In this document: in pieces, positions 15,449 to 25,774 of the stretch
Layout: each line of letters begins with the position of its first letter
Numbering within the stretch: the stretch's first letter is position 1
Assembly (NCBI GenBank): GCA_017432325.1
Contig: JAFRJJ010000042.1
Coordinates: 1 to 52,330 of the forward strand
Direction of reading: 5' to 3'
DNA from: Solobacterium sp.
GTDB taxonomy: Bacteria; Bacillota_I; Bacilli_A; Erysipelotrichales; Erysipelotrichaceae
DNA length: 52,330 nt
Notes under the pieces: model-generated
The model's database searches: none
Told to the model about the DNA's origin: nothing
Seen by the model: only the letters and a program-made list of their open reading frames with translations
Made by a program: the position numbers and the translations under genes

Positions 15449-16838
15449 GCGGCAGTTCAAACCAGAACGTACTGCCTTCATTCTTCTTAGAGCTTACGCC
15501 GTATTTTGCGTCATGCAGATCAAGGATCTCTTTGACGATCGACAGACCGAGACCGCTGCCGCTGCTTGAGCGGACATGCTGTTTATCGACTTTGTAATAT
15601 CTGTCCCAGATATTCTTCAGGTCTTTTTCATCAATGCCTTCACCGAAATCCCTGACTTCTGTTCTGACAGAACCGTTTTCAACTGTCATCGTAATGATGA
15701 TCTTCCGGGAATTGCCGGAATAGTTGATAGCATTTGTCATGAAGTTGTTGAATACCTGTTCGATACGCTTTTCATCCGCATGCACCATAGCCTGATCGGG
15801 CAGATGCACCTCGAATTCAAACGATTCATTGAACTGATACACGTCATATTTCCGGATCTCGCTGCTGACAAGCTCCGCAAGATCAAAATCTTTCAGTTCC
15901 AGGGTGATCCTGCCAGCCTGCATCTTGGACAGATCCAGCAGATCATTAACCAGGACTGTCAGACGTTTGGACTCATCAATGATGACCTGGAGGTTTTCTT
16001 CGTTGTTTTCACCGGGCAGGTCTTTCATCATTTCCCCGTATCCGGAGATCATGGTCAGCGGTGTTCTGAGATCGTGGGAAACATTGGCGATCAGGTCACG
16101 TTTTGCCTGGTCGGCCTTCCTGATATCATCAGCCGCCTGTTCCAGTGTTTCATTCAGCTGCTGCGCTTCCAGATACTGGTTGTTCTTCTCATCCGCATGG
16201 AATGCGCCGTCCGGCAGTCTGGCTGCTTCTTTCGTGATGCTGCTGAGCGGAAGAGCGATCTTCCTGTTCAGTACGATAATGATCAGTGTGATCAGAACGA
16301 TGACGATGAGCGTGATCCATTTCAGCTGGGAACGCAGCGTATTTGTCGTTGCGCTCAGCGGTGTGATCCCGGTATATACCATAACGACATTCAGATCATC
16401 GTCTTTTTCAACGATCTTCGTGTACGTGATCTCCTTCAGTTCCCTGCCGTCCATTTCAAATCCGGGGTCTGTACTGGTGTTCAGATAAGACCCTCCGTTC
16501 TCCACGGCGCTGTTGATGTTTTCTCTCAGTTCTCTGCCTGACATCCTGTAAAGCGCGCAGCCAGAGTTGCCTGCGATCACATTCATGTTGCTCGTCAGGA
16601 TCCTGACACATGTTTCATTCTGCACGGAGATATCGTAGATCGCTTCATTCAGATCATCGCTGCTGCTGAGGATCGCCTCAGAGACCGTATCTGCCGTCTT
16701 CTTGACTGCGGATATCTTTGATTTCTCAAACATCGGCTGCAGCAGGAACATCTGAAAGATCCAGATCACAGCGATCAGGACAGCCGCGAACGCTCCGAGA
16801 TAGAACGCTATCTGCCATTTCAGACTATTCTTTTTCAA
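15435..16838 (-). CDS. Sensor histidine kinase
   Basis: A 467-residue membrane sensor kinase. TM1 (~11-32) and TM2 (~173-191) flank a ~140-residue extracytoplasmic sensor region. A HAMP-like stretch (~192-245), a HisKA domain with phospho-accepting H255 in VSHDLRTPLT, and a HATPase domain (N box NFMTNAINYSG, G boxes DFGEGI and SGSGLGLSIV) follow. It phosphorylates the response regulator encoded directly upstream, with which it overlaps by 14 bases. The signal is unknown; the sensor region has few recognisable features. The 3' end overlaps the convergent prepilin peptidase gene. Confidence 0.95.
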   Translation of the reverse strand: MKKNSLKWQIAFYLGAFAAVLIAVIWIFQMFLLQPMFEKSKISAVKKTADTVSEAILSSSDDLNEAIYDISVQNETCVRILTSNMNVIAGNSGCALYRMSGRELRENINSAVENGGSYLNTSTDPGFEMDGRELKEITYTKIVEKDDDLNVVMVYTGITPLSATTNTLRSQLKWITLIVIVLITLIIIVLNRKIALPLSSITKEAARLPDGAFHADEKNNQYLEAQQLNETLEQAADDIRKADQAKRDLIANVSHDLRTPLTMISGYGEMMKDLPGENNEENLQVIIDESKRLTVLVNDLLDLSKMQAGRITLELKDFDLAELVSSEIRKYDVYQFNESFEFEVHLPDQAMVHADEKRIEQVFNNFMTNAINYSGNSRKIIITMTVENGSVRTEVRDFGEGIDEKDLKNIWDRYYKVDKQHVRSSSGSGLGLSIVKEILDLHDAKYGVSSKKNEGSTFWFELPLIQK

Positions 16839-17499
16839 AGCGGTAACCTACCCCTCTCAGGGTGACAACATACCTGCTGTAGTCCCCGAGATTCTTTCTC
16901 AGAAGCTTGATATGCGTATCAAGTGTACGATCATCACCGAAGAAATCATATCCCCAGACTGTCTGGAGGATCTGCTCCCTTGTCAGAGCAATTCCGGCAT
17001 TTTTTACCAGATAAACAAGCAGATCATATTCTTTCGGCGAAAGCTGGATTTTCTCTCCGTCGATCCTGACGATCCTGGCTGAATAGTCGATCTCCAGTCC
17101 TTCCAGACGGTAGACCTGTGCTTCGGTTGTTTCCGGGTGCACACGCTTCAGGATCGCGTGAATGCGCATCATCAGTTCTTTGCTGGAGAAAGGCTTCACG
17201 ACATAGTCATCGACTCCGATATCGAAGCCATGGATACGGTCATATTCTTCACCAAGCGCTGACAGCAGGATGATCGGCATGGAAGGATTTGTCTTGCGGA
17301 TCTCCTTGGATGCGCTGAAGCCGTCAAGATTCGGCATCATGATGTCCATGACAACAAGATCATACTGATTGCTCAGGCATTTGCTGACAGCTTCCATTCC
17401 GTCAACTGCCTCATCTACTTCAAATCCTTCGAATTCCGCGTATTTACGGATCATCTCTCTGATCTTTGCTTCATCGTCTGTAATCAGTATCCTTGTCAT
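16825..17499 (-). CDS. OmpR/PhoB-family response regulator
   Basis: A 224-residue response regulator. The receiver domain (1-118) has acidic pocket DD (8-9), phospho-acceptor D52 in VVMDIMMP, conserved T/S (LLSA) and Lys in VVKPFSS. The C-terminal winged-helix domain (~130-224) ends in the typical HIKLLRKNLGD...VVTLRGVGYRFE. It is paired with the overlapping histidine kinase. CAGGAGG precedes the ATG. Target genes cannot be read from the window; the upstream ACTTC-N6-GAAGT repeat near 17521-17545 might be an autoregulatory site, which is speculative. Confidence 0.95.
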   Translation of the reverse strand: MTRILITDDEAKIREMIRKYAEFEGFEVDEAVDGMEAVSKCLSNQYDLVVMDIMMPNLDGFSASKEIRKTNPSMPIILLSALGEEYDRIHGFDIGVDDYVVKPFSSKELMMRIHAILKRVHPETTEAQVYRLEGLEIDYSARIVRIDGEKIQLSPKEYDLLVYLVKNAGIALTREQILQTVWGYDFFGDDRTLDTHIKLLRKNLGDYSRYVVTLRGVGYRFEKE

Positions 17500-17557
17500 A
17501 AACTGTCCTCCTGCTGTTACACTACACTTCGAATATGAAGTTTATGTGAACGTTGTC

Positions 17558-18400
17558 TTAAAGTTTTTCGATGAGATCTGCTGCTTCCTTCAGCTCAGGT
17601 ACTTCCAGGTCTTCGATCGTTCCGTTGTCGGAAGCCTCAGCATGTGCTGATCTCAGAGGGACCTGTGCCAGTACAGGCAGTCCTGTCTTTTCTGATACTT
17701 CAGCAATATGCGATTTACCGAAGACATACATCTTCTCACCGCACTTGTCGCATTCAACATAGCTCATGTTTTCAACAAGGCCGAGCACGTTGATGTTCAT
17801 CATCTTGGCCATGTTGACCGCTTTTTCGACGACCATGGAAACAAGATCCTGCGGGCTTGTTACAACGATGATGCCGTCGAGCGGGATGCTCTGGAACATT
17901 GTCAGCGGTACATCGCTTGTTCCCGGAGGCATGTCGATGAACATGAAATCGACATCATCCCAGAATACTTCCTGATAGAACTGTTTGAGGATTCCCGCGA
18001 CCATCGGACCTCTCCAGATGATCGGCTGGTCATCCCTGTCCAGCAGCATGTTCGCTGAGATGATCTGCATGCCGTTTTCCGTTACATACGGATAGATCAG
18101 CTGACCGTCGCTGGTTGCCTTTTCATTGATTCCGAATGCCTTGCCCATGCTGGGACCGGTAATATCTCCGTCAAGTACAGCAGTTCTGTAGCCCCTTCTC
18201 TGCATTTCAGAAGCCAGTACAGATGTCACGAATGACTTGCCGACTCCGCCTTTCCCTGATACAACACCGATGATCTTTCTGATTGACGAACGAGGACTCG
18301 GTTCGATCCTGAAACTGTCCGCCCCCTGTCTCTGACTGCAGTCCGCTGTGCATCCTTCACACTTATGATTGCAGTTTTCAGGGTTCTGATTTTGACTCAT
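17558..18400 (-). CDS. mrp: Mrp/NBP35-family Fe-S cluster carrier ATPase
   Basis: A 280-residue P-loop NTPase that carries or inserts iron-sulfur clusters. The deviant Walker A reads SGKGGVGKS (48-56), followed by DGDITGPSMG, VDFMFIDMPPGTSD and a C-terminal CxxC in YVECDKCGEKM (~221-228) that bridges a cluster at the dimer interface. An N-terminal Cys cluster (C10, C14, C17, C21) resembles the NBP35-type extension for a second cluster. Its strongest neighbour logic is the Fe-S and haem enzymes elsewhere in the window. GAAGGAG precedes the start. Confidence 0.92.
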   Translation of the reverse strand: MSQNQNPENCNHKCEGCTADCSQRQGADSFRIEPSPRSSIRKIIGVVSGKGGVGKSFVTSVLASEMQRRGYRTAVLDGDITGPSMGKAFGINEKATSDGQLIYPYVTENGMQIISANMLLDRDDQPIIWRGPMVAGILKQFYQEVFWDDVDFMFIDMPPGTSDVPLTMFQSIPLDGIIVVTSPQDLVSMVVEKAVNMAKMMNINVLGLVENMSYVECDKCGEKMYVFGKSHIAEVSEKTGLPVLAQVPLRSAHAEASDNGTIEDLEVPELKEAADLIEKL

Positions 18401-18423
18401 AGTTATATCACTCCTTCTGCACT

Positions 18424-18432
18424 ATTCTACCA
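18424..18432 (-). promoter_or_regulatory. mrp extended -10
   Basis: On the minus strand TGGTAGAAT (18432-18424) is an extended -10, with TGTCAT as a weak -35 16 bases upstream of it. Confidence 0.5.
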
Positions 18433-18458
18433 AAAATGAAAGAACATGACACAGATGA

Positions 18459-19838
<1,380 letters not shown>

Positions 19839-19843
19839 CCATC

Positions 19844-19867
19844 AAAGCAGGGTCTCCCCTGCTTTTT
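19844..19867 (+). terminator. purA terminator
   Basis: AAAGCAGGG (19844-19852) pairs with CCCTGCTTT (19857-19865), followed by further T. It runs into the stop codon of the convergent phosphoesterase gene. Confidence 0.85.
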
Positions 19868-21024
19868 CAGTGAATTTCAAGATGATCCGCATCGGCAGGA
19901 TGTTCCATCATGGCTTTCATCCATGGTCCGTAATTGGTAGGCGCGAGTGCCTTCAGCATCCGTTCATAACCGGGATGCGATCTGATCTTATCGGCCTGTG
20001 AACCGAGTTTTCCCTCGGACTGTGCCTGCATCAGGAGTGCTGCGCATTCCAGACAGTCTTCCATTTCCTCCGCTTTCACATCGTCTGCTTCAAACATGTC
20101 AGTAAATGTTGCGCGGAAGCTTTCGGATGAACGCAGATCCGCATCTGCGATAAATACTTTCAGTTCATCAGACGCATAGTTCTGGAAATCGATGGACTTA
20201 GTATGGTAATGGATCCCCGTCTCATTCATAACGAGATTCCCATACAGGTGCGCGCCGGTCAGCGGCATGGCTGTGATGATCTCATACAGTGATCCGTCTG
20301 TGAGGATATGCTGGGAGTGCTGGTGTCCTGTCAGGCACAGCTGTACTCCCGCCATTTTCAGCGTATCAGCCAGATCCTTGTTGGCGATCGTATAAGAGCC
20401 TCCGGCATTGCTCAGTACACTGTGGTGTGAGCAGAACAGAACGCGCCAGCCGTTGTCTTTTGCTTCCTGAAGCTGTCCTTTGAGCCACTTCATGGTATCC
20501 TTGCCGAAAGATGCGGCGGTATTTCCGCTGTCGGTGCAGTCATCCATCGCCAGCATCAGCACCCCTTTGCGCAGGACACTGTAGCTTAATGACGCGCTGT
20601 CCCTGCTGTGCACATCGAACAGTGGGAAATAGGATTCTTCATAGACAGACGGTGACATATTATTGAAATCATGATTGCCTGTCGTCATCACAACAGCGAT
20701 GCCGGCATCTTTGATCTGCTCCAGCATTGCGTACAGTGCATTTACGTCATCTGCGTTTCCGCTGTTTGTATTGTCGCCTGTAATGATCAGGACATCCGGA
20801 TCGATATCCAGGACTTCCCGGAACAATGCTTCATAGCAGGCGCGGGATTCGCGGATCAGGGGAACGATCGTACTGACCGTACTTTTATTTTCCGTATAAT
20901 GCAGATCGGAGACAATGACTGCCCTGAATTCCGTCGTATCCTTCTGCTTCTCCGGTTCTCCGGCGCATCCCGTCAGGATCAGCAGGAAACCGATCAAAAA
21001 CAATATGAAACTATTTCTCTTCAT
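19867..21024 (-). CDS. Calcineurin-like metallophosphoesterase lipoprotein
   Basis: A 385-residue exported phosphoesterase. The signal peptide ends in a lipobox (LLILTGC, Cys20), so it is anchored outside the membrane. Metal-binding motifs are intact: VSDLHYT (DxH), ITGDNTNSGNADD, TGNHDF, CSHHS and LTGHQHSQH. C-terminal ~120 residues are helical and of unknown role. By family it removes phosphate from an extracellular mono- or diester, possibly nucleotides or wall polymers; the substrate is unknown. It overlaps the upstream acetyltransferase gene by 14 bases, so the two are co-transcribed. Confidence 0.88.
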   Translation of the reverse strand: MKRNSFILFLIGFLLILTGCAGEPEKQKDTTEFRAVIVSDLHYTENKSTVSTIVPLIRESRACYEALFREVLDIDPDVLIITGDNTNSGNADDVNALYAMLEQIKDAGIAVVMTTGNHDFNNMSPSVYEESYFPLFDVHSRDSASLSYSVLRKGVLMLAMDDCTDSGNTAASFGKDTMKWLKGQLQEAKDNGWRVLFCSHHSVLSNAGGSYTIANKDLADTLKMAGVQLCLTGHQHSQHILTDGSLYEIITAMPLTGAHLYGNLVMNETGIHYHTKSIDFQNYASDELKVFIADADLRSSESFRATFTDMFEADDVKAEEMEDCLECAALLMQAQSEGKLGSQADKIRSHPGYERMLKALAPTNYGPWMKAMMEHPADADHLEIH

Positions 21025-21490
21025 CCAGGATCAGCTCCATTACGGTCTCCATCGGTCTCAGCCCTACTTTCTCATAGAAACCGATCGCCGGGTCATTGAA
21101 TGACCAGACGTTGAGTGTGATATGGTATACATCTTCCGTTCTCGCGTATTCTTTAACATAGTCAAAGAGCTGCCTGCCGACATGCTTACCGCGTGCATTC
21201 TCATCCACGCACAGATCGTCGATAAACAGTGTTTTGATATCTGTCATATTGTTGTTATGAAGACGTCTCTTCATAACGGTAAACGCGTAGCCGAGGACCT
21301 CACCGTCTTCGTCCGCTACGAAGATCGGCGCATTGTCATCCTTGATCATGACTTTCAGTTCTTCGATCGTGTATTTTGTTGTATCGGGAATAAACAGATC
21401 AGGTCTGCCTTCCGCATGTATATTCAGCACCTGCAGCAGCAGATCCAGTATTTTCGGTATATCGCGCTCTTGAGCTCTGCGTACGATCAT
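21011..21490 (-). CDS. GNAT-family N-acetyltransferase
   Basis: A 159-residue acetyltransferase. The GNAT fold is recognised from RRAQERDIPKILDLL at the N-terminus, the acetyl-CoA motif LCVDENARGKHVGRQLFDYV (~92-111; R/Q-x-x-G-x-G/A pattern) and NDPAIGFYEKVGLRPMETVMEL at the C-terminus. Such proteins acetylate small amines or protein N-termini; substrate unknown. It is the first gene of a two-gene unit with the phosphoesterase lipoprotein. GAGAGGAGTTTCAT precedes the ATG. Confidence 0.9.
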   Translation of the reverse strand: MIVRRAQERDIPKILDLLLQVLNIHAEGRPDLFIPDTTKYTIEELKVMIKDDNAPIFVADEDGEVLGYAFTVMKRRLHNNNMTDIKTLFIDDLCVDENARGKHVGRQLFDYVKEYARTEDVYHITLNVWSFNDPAIGFYEKVGLRPMETVMELILDEEK

Positions 21491-21548
21491 ATGAAACTCC
21501 TCTCAATGTATAGTATTATAGCAGGGAACAGAATGTGAGGTATGTTTT

Positions 21549-22253
21549 ATGATTAGAGGGATCACAACAGAACTGTGTGCAGGAAGTATCCGTGACTGCC
21601 TGCTGGCTGAGCGGTTTCCCATTGACAGGATCGAACTGAACTGCGCGCTGGAACTGGACGGCCTGACACCTTCTTTTCATGAATTCATGTACGCGCGCAG
21701 ACACAGTACAAAAAAGATCATCTGCATGGTCAGACCCAGGCCTGCCGGATTTGTCTATCAGGCAGAAGAGATCCGTACCATGTTCGATGATGCAAGGACA
21801 TTTCTTGATAATAAAGCTGACGGGATCGTATTCGGTTTCCTGAATCCGAACGATACCATCGATAAAGCACTGGTCCGTGATATGGCGGAGCTCGTCCATT
21901 CCTACCGGAAAGAAGCGGTATTCCATATGGCCTTTGATCTGACTCCCGATCCCTTTGAAGCGATCGAAGCACTGATCGGCTGCGGAATTGACCGCGTCCT
22001 GACGAAAGGACATGCCGCGAATGCGGTAGAAGGCATTCCCCTGCTTGCAAATCTCATCGCTCTTTATGGAGAAGATATCCAGATCCTGCCGGGCGGCGGT
22101 GTTTCGGGTGATAACGCAAAAGACATCATCCGGCAGTCCGGCGCGCGTCAGATCCATTTCTCCGCCAAGTCGGCATATGAAGATCATGGAACCTATTATG
22201 CCAGTGATGAACGCAAGATCACAGCGATCATGGATGCGCTGCGGTCAATCTGA
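21549..22253 (+). CDS. cutC: CutC-family protein
   Basis: A 234-residue TIM-barrel protein of the CutC family, historically linked to copper homeostasis, though the biochemical function is unsettled. Family blocks are ITTELCAGSI, DRIELNCALELDGLTPS, ICMVRPRPAGFVY, GIVFGFLNPNDTID, AVFHMAFDL and GIDRVLTKGHAANAVEGIPLL, then ILPGGGVSGDN. Start ATG 21549 lies behind GTGAGG. The gene converges on the transporter gene with a 9-base overlap, and its terminator lies inside that gene's coding region. No copper-binding neighbours are seen. Confidence 0.92.
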   Translation: MIRGITTELCAGSIRDCLLAERFPIDRIELNCALELDGLTPSFHEFMYARRHSTKKIICMVRPRPAGFVYQAEEIRTMFDDARTFLDNKADGIVFGFLNPNDTIDKALVRDMAELVHSYRKEAVFHMAFDLTPDPFEAIEALIGCGIDRVLTKGHAANAVEGIPLLANLIALYGEDIQILPGGGVSGDNAKDIIRQSGARQIHFSAKSAYEDHGTYYASDERKITAIMDALRSI

Positions 22254-23153
22254 TGTCTCTTCCAACGCGCTTGTGCGCGTTTTTTTCATCTCCGGAGATG
22301 CCGGTTCTGTTTCGGTAATGATGATCGCCGCAAAGATCAGTACAAAGCCTATGATCATCGGAAGATCAAGCGTTTCCCGGAAAAAGATCACGCCGAAGAA
22401 TACACCGAATACCGATTCCAGACTCAGGATCAAAGAAGCTTCGGAAGGATCCGTATATCTCTGCCCGATATTCTGGAAGAGCAGTGACAATGCCGTGCAG
22501 GCAAGCGCCAGATACAGTGTCCCGTACAGCGCAGTTCCGTTCAGGGCATGGACATCCGGTGTTTCAAACAGGAGCGCGCCGCACCAGGAAATGACGGCGG
22601 CAGCCAGAAACTGCAGGATGGTGATCAGGACCGGGTCTTTTCCTTTCCCGCAGGCAGATACGGCTGCGATATGAGAAGCGAACAGAAAAGCAGACAATAC
22701 TGCCAGACCGTCCCCTCTGCTCAGCAGAAAGCCGTTCCCGAATACTGCAAGGCAGATCCCGCAGGTACAGAGCAGAGCTGCTGCCACATTCTGCACCTTC
22801 GGCACCCTGCGTTCTGTAAAAATGCAGAGAAACGGTACGATGACGCAATAGGATGCGGACAGGAAGGAACTCTTGCCGGGCATGGCTGTTGTCACGCCGA
22901 TCGTCTGGGAACAGTATGCAAGGAAGAGAAATGATCCGATCAGGCATCCGCTTTTCAGATATTCAAGATCAAGCAGACGAAGCTTTTTCCGGAACAGGAT
23001 CATCAGCACTGCTGCGCCGATCGAAAACCTCAGGGCAAGCAGAAAAAGCGGCGGAATGGTATCCGTCGATTGTTTGACTACCGTCAGTGAACTTCCCCAG
23101 ACGACCGCCGTTGTGAGCAGCGCCAGTCTGGCCAGTGTGCTTTTTCTGTTCAT
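22245..23153 (-). CDS. EamA/DMT-family transporter
   Basis: A 302-residue polytopic protein with about ten helices in two EamA repeats (~5-135 and ~150-285). Recognisable pieces are VVWGSSLTVVKQ at helix 1, PLFLLALRFSIGAAVLMILF at helix 2, and SLILSLESVFGVFFGVIFFRETL at helix 9. DMT transporters export amino acids, nucleotides or drugs; the substrate cannot be inferred. The start is ATG 23153 after AGGAAGG; an upstream in-frame extension to 23270 is hydrophilic and unlikely. The last codons encode KKTRTSALEETSD, and their DNA forms the cutC terminator on the other strand. Confidence 0.88.
   Translation of the reverse strand: MNRKSTLARLALLTTAVVWGSSLTVVKQSTDTIPPLFLLALRFSIGAAVLMILFRKKLRLLDLEYLKSGCLIGSFLFLAYCSQTIGVTTAMPGKSSFLSASYCVIVPFLCIFTERRVPKVQNVAAALLCTCGICLAVFGNGFLLSRGDGLAVLSAFLFASHIAAVSACGKGKDPVLITILQFLAAAVISWCGALLFETPDVHALNGTALYGTLYLALACTALSLLFQNIGQRYTDPSEASLILSLESVFGVFFGVIFFRETLDLPMIIGFVLIFAAIIITETEPASPEMKKTRTSALEETSD
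22265..22286 (+). terminator. cutC terminator inside the transporter coding sequence
   Basis: ACGCGC (22265-22270), loop TTGT, GCGCGT (22275-22280), then TTTTTT on the plus strand. The same bases encode the C-terminal residues of the convergent transporter. Confidence 0.8.
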
Positions 23154-23199
23154 AAACCTTCCTGTATACATGAAGTTACTGAATTTCATGCTGAAACGA

Positions 23200-24495
23200 T
23201 CAGAGAATGCCGACTCTCCTGAATACTTCGTCGACGTTTCTGACATGGTACGCAGTATCAAAGCAGTCATCGATCTCTTCCGGTGTCAGGACTGCCGTGA
23301 CTTCCGGTACGCTTTCCATCAGTTTGCGGAAGGAAACATGGTTCTGCCACGCATAGATCGCCTGCGGCTGTACCGTATCATATGCCTTTTCACGTGACCA
23401 TCCCTTCTCTACCAGCTTCAGCATGAACCGCTGGGAAAAGATCACGCCGTTTGTCAGCCAGATATTCTTTTCCATCTGTTCCGGGAAAACGGTCAGGTTT
23501 TTCAGGATATTGCCGAACCTGTTCAGCATATAGTCCAGCAGTTCCGTAGCATCAGGCGCAATGATGCGTTCTGCCGAGGAATGCGAGATATCACGTTCAT
23601 GCCAGAGCGCAACATCTTCATAGGCAGTGACCATATAGCCTTTCAGCACACGTGCGCAGCCGCAGATATTCTCGCTGCCGATCGGATTGCGTTTATGAGG
23701 CATGGCGCTGGAACCCTTCTGGCCTGCCCGGAAACGTTCTTCCGCCTCGCGTACTTCCGTCCTCTGCAGGTGTCTGATCTCCGTTGCCATCTGTTCCAGG
23801 GAAGCACCGATCGCAGCCAGCACAGCAAAATAGAAAGCATGCCTGTCTCTCTGCAGGATCTGCGTAGAGATCGGGGCAGACTGGATACCCAGGTGTTCGC
23901 AGACATAATCCTGCACAAACGGAGGAATATTCGCGAATGTTCCGACTGCGCCTGAGATCTTTCCGGCTTCCACATCCCTGCGTGCCAGGTCAAAGCGGTC
24001 CAGATTGCGCTTCATTTCTTCATACCACAGCGCAAACTTCATGCCGAATGTTGTGATCTCGGCATGTACGCCGTGTGTTCTTCCCATGCATACGGTATCC
24101 TTGTACTTCAGCGCGTTCACCTTGAGGATCTCCATAAAGTCCAGGATGTCCTTACGCAGGATCTCATCAGCTTTCTTGAAACGGACACCGTTGGCTGTGT
24201 CGACGACATCGGTGCTTGTGACGCCGTAATGGATCCATTTCTTTTCGTCTCCGAGACTTTCGGATACGCATCTGGTAAACGCGACGACGTCATGTCTGGT
24301 TTCCTGTTCGATCTCCAGGATGCGTTCAACATTGAATTTCGCGTTTTTCCGGATCTTTTCGACATCTTCAGCCGGGATCTCCCCGAGGACGCTCCAGGCT
24401 TCGTCGATCAGGATCTCGACTTCCAGCCAGGCCTGAAATTTGGTTTCTTCGCTCCATACATCACGCATTGCTTTGCGGGAATAACGTTCGATCAT
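23200..24495 (-). CDS. purB: Adenylosuccinate lyase
   Basis: A 431-residue enzyme of the fumarase/aspartase superfamily. It splits adenylosuccinate to AMP and fumarate and also acts on SAICAR in purine synthesis. Diagnostic segments are [23 protein letters not shown] at the N-terminus, [29 protein letters not shown] and the signature [19 protein letters not shown] (~257-275), whose Ser is the catalytic loop residue. The start is ATG 24495 eight bases after AAAGGAG; the frame extends to 24528 without support. It stands alone between a transporter gene and a lipoprotein operon. Confidence 0.97.
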   Translation of the reverse strand: MIERYSRKAMRDVWSEETKFQAWLEVEILIDEAWSVLGEIPAEDVEKIRKNAKFNVERILEIEQETRHDVVAFTRCVSESLGDEKKWIHYGVTSTDVVDTANGVRFKKADEILRKDILDFMEILKVNALKYKDTVCMGRTHGVHAEITTFGMKFALWYEEMKRNLDRFDLARRDVEAGKISGAVGTFANIPPFVQDYVCEHLGIQSAPISTQILQRDRHAFYFAVLAAIGASLEQMATEIRHLQRTEVREAEERFRAGQKGSSAMPHKRNPIGSENICGCARVLKGYMVTAYEDVALWHERDISHSSAERIIAPDATELLDYMLNRFGNILKNLTVFPEQMEKNIWLTNGVIFSQRFMLKLVEKGWSREKAYDTVQPQAIYAWQNHVSFRKLMESVPEVTAVLTPEEIDDCFDTAYHVRNVDEVFRRVGIL

Positions 24496-24561
24496 CGTAT
24501 GCACTCCTTTCCGGCACGGATATGACATGCCGTTTATTCTGAATGGTCAGCAGTATTCATG

Positions 24562-24585
24562 AAAAAAGATACCTGGACAGGTACC
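24562..24585 (-). terminator. Terminator of the scpA-scpB-lipoprotein operon
   Basis: On the minus strand GGTACCTG pairs with CAGGTATC (24568-24585; one G-T pair), then TTTTTT. Confidence 0.85.
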
Positions 24586-25035
24586 TTATTTTCCAAGTGC
24601 TGACTTGACTTCTTTCTTTGCGCTTTCCAGATCGTCGCATACGACCAGGATCAGTGTCTTGCCGTTATCATCAATTACAGCGTTATCGATCTTAAATACC
24701 TCTTCCGGGTTATAATTCTGGTTCTGAAGCTTCGTTGTTTCCAGATATGTACGTACGCATTCTTTAACGGAATCCATATTTTCGGCTTCAAATACGCCTA
24801 CGACATCAGCAGTCTGATCGTTGGCAAGATACAGGCTGGAGGATTTGACTGCACCGTCTTCAAAGAAGAACAGTCCGTTGATCTGGCTTTCATCCATCGC
24901 GTCCATCTTTTCCGTCAGATTCAGATTCTTGACGATCTTTTCTCCTGTTGATGTCGGATTTGCGGAAGAACCTCCTCCGCTGCATCCTGCAAGCAGCACA
25001 AGCGCTGCCAGACTACTCACAAATTTCCTGAACAT
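24586..25035 (-). CDS. DUF4358-like lipoprotein
   Basis: A 149-residue lipoprotein: signal peptide with lipobox LVLLAGC (Cys18), a Gly/Ser linker, then a ~105-residue mixed alpha/beta domain (TADVVGVFEAENMDSVKECVRTYLE, LILVVCDDLESAKKEV). The pattern fits the DUF4358 family, of unknown function. The start is ATG 25035 behind AAGGAGAG, overlapping the 3' end of the SGNH gene by 23 bases. In related Bacillota, such proteins often neighbour SGNH hydrolases, hinting at a shared surface-polymer modification role (inference). It closes the operon. Confidence 0.7.
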   Translation of the reverse strand: MFRKFVSSLAALVLLAGCSGGGSSANPTSTGEKIVKNLNLTEKMDAMDESQINGLFFFEDGAVKSSSLYLANDQTADVVGVFEAENMDSVKECVRTYLETTKLQNQNYNPEEVFKIDNAVIDDNGKTLILVVCDDLESAKKEVKSALGK

Positions 25036-25774
25036 ATTTCTCTCTCCTTACAACATGATATCCAAGATATTCTTCAAAAGCACGGGCACCCGGCACATTG
25101 AAGTGCAGGCCGTCCCATACATATTCATCGATGACTGTACCCGCTTCATCATCAAGTCCGTCATCCGGATTGACGAAGTAGACATGGCTCTTTTTGGCGA
25201 TCTCCGAGATCGTCGTATTCAGATTGTTCAGATGCTCAGTCAGCCTGGGTTCAGGCAGACCGTCGATCTTATCGGGGTGATACGACAGGATCAGGTAAAT
25301 GCTGCGGGTCGGATGATCCTTCATCAGCATATCCACGATCTCCTGCAGTTTTTCACCGAACGCATCGAAATTCGGATTGCGGATCTCATTGATGCCGAAC
25401 AGCAGATAGATGTTTTCCTTGTCTGTTTCTTCAAGGATGTCCATCAGTGTCTTGCCGTCATCCCTTCCGTCAACCGGCATATTGCCGATCCTCATCAGGT
25501 TCAGGGATGTTACATATTCCACCTGGGCATTCTCATGCGTGCCGTACAGCGCGATCGAACCCATACGGGAATCTCCGGCAAACAGTGCCGTATCATACCA
25601 GTCGTCACTGACCATGTCCGAGAAGCCCGCAGGCTGGTTGTAATCGTACTTGTCGATATAGCGGCAGGCATATGTCACCGGCTCGGGTGTCGCATCCGGA
25701 TCTTCTTGCTTTTCCGGTGCCGAGCAGCCGCACAGCAGCACCGCACCCATGCATAATATCATCAGTTTCTTCAT
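25013..25774 (-). CDS. SGNH/GDSL-type hydrolase lipoprotein
   Basis: A 253-residue lipoprotein (lipobox VLLCGC, Cys17). The SGNH blocks are present: FAGDSRMGS (catalytic Ser in block I), a GIN segment in place of GxND (LLFGINEIRNP), and DGLHFN with the catalytic Asp-His pair. Enzymes of this fold remove or transfer acyl groups, often on cell-wall sugars. The block III change (GIN-E rather than GxND) is common in this subgroup. The start overlaps the scpB stop by four bases (ATGA), linking a surface enzyme to the chromosome-segregation genes in one transcript. Confidence 0.85.
   Translation of the reverse strand: MKKLMILCMGAVLLCGCSAPEKQEDPDATPEPVTYACRYIDKYDYNQPAGFSDMVSDDWYDTALFAGDSRMGSIALYGTHENAQVEYVTSLNLMRIGNMPVDGRDDGKTLMDILEETDKENIYLLFGINEIRNPNFDAFGEKLQEIVDMLMKDHPTRSIYLILSYHPDKIDGLPEPRLTEHLNNLNTTISEIAKKSHVYFVNPDDGLDDEAGTVIDEYVWDGLHFNVPGARAFEEYLGYHVVRREKYVQEICE

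Noticed and set aside
15576..16541. 321-codon plus-strand frame opposite the histidine kinase
   Set aside because: Shadow of the kinase gene; no motif and no promoter or ribosome site.
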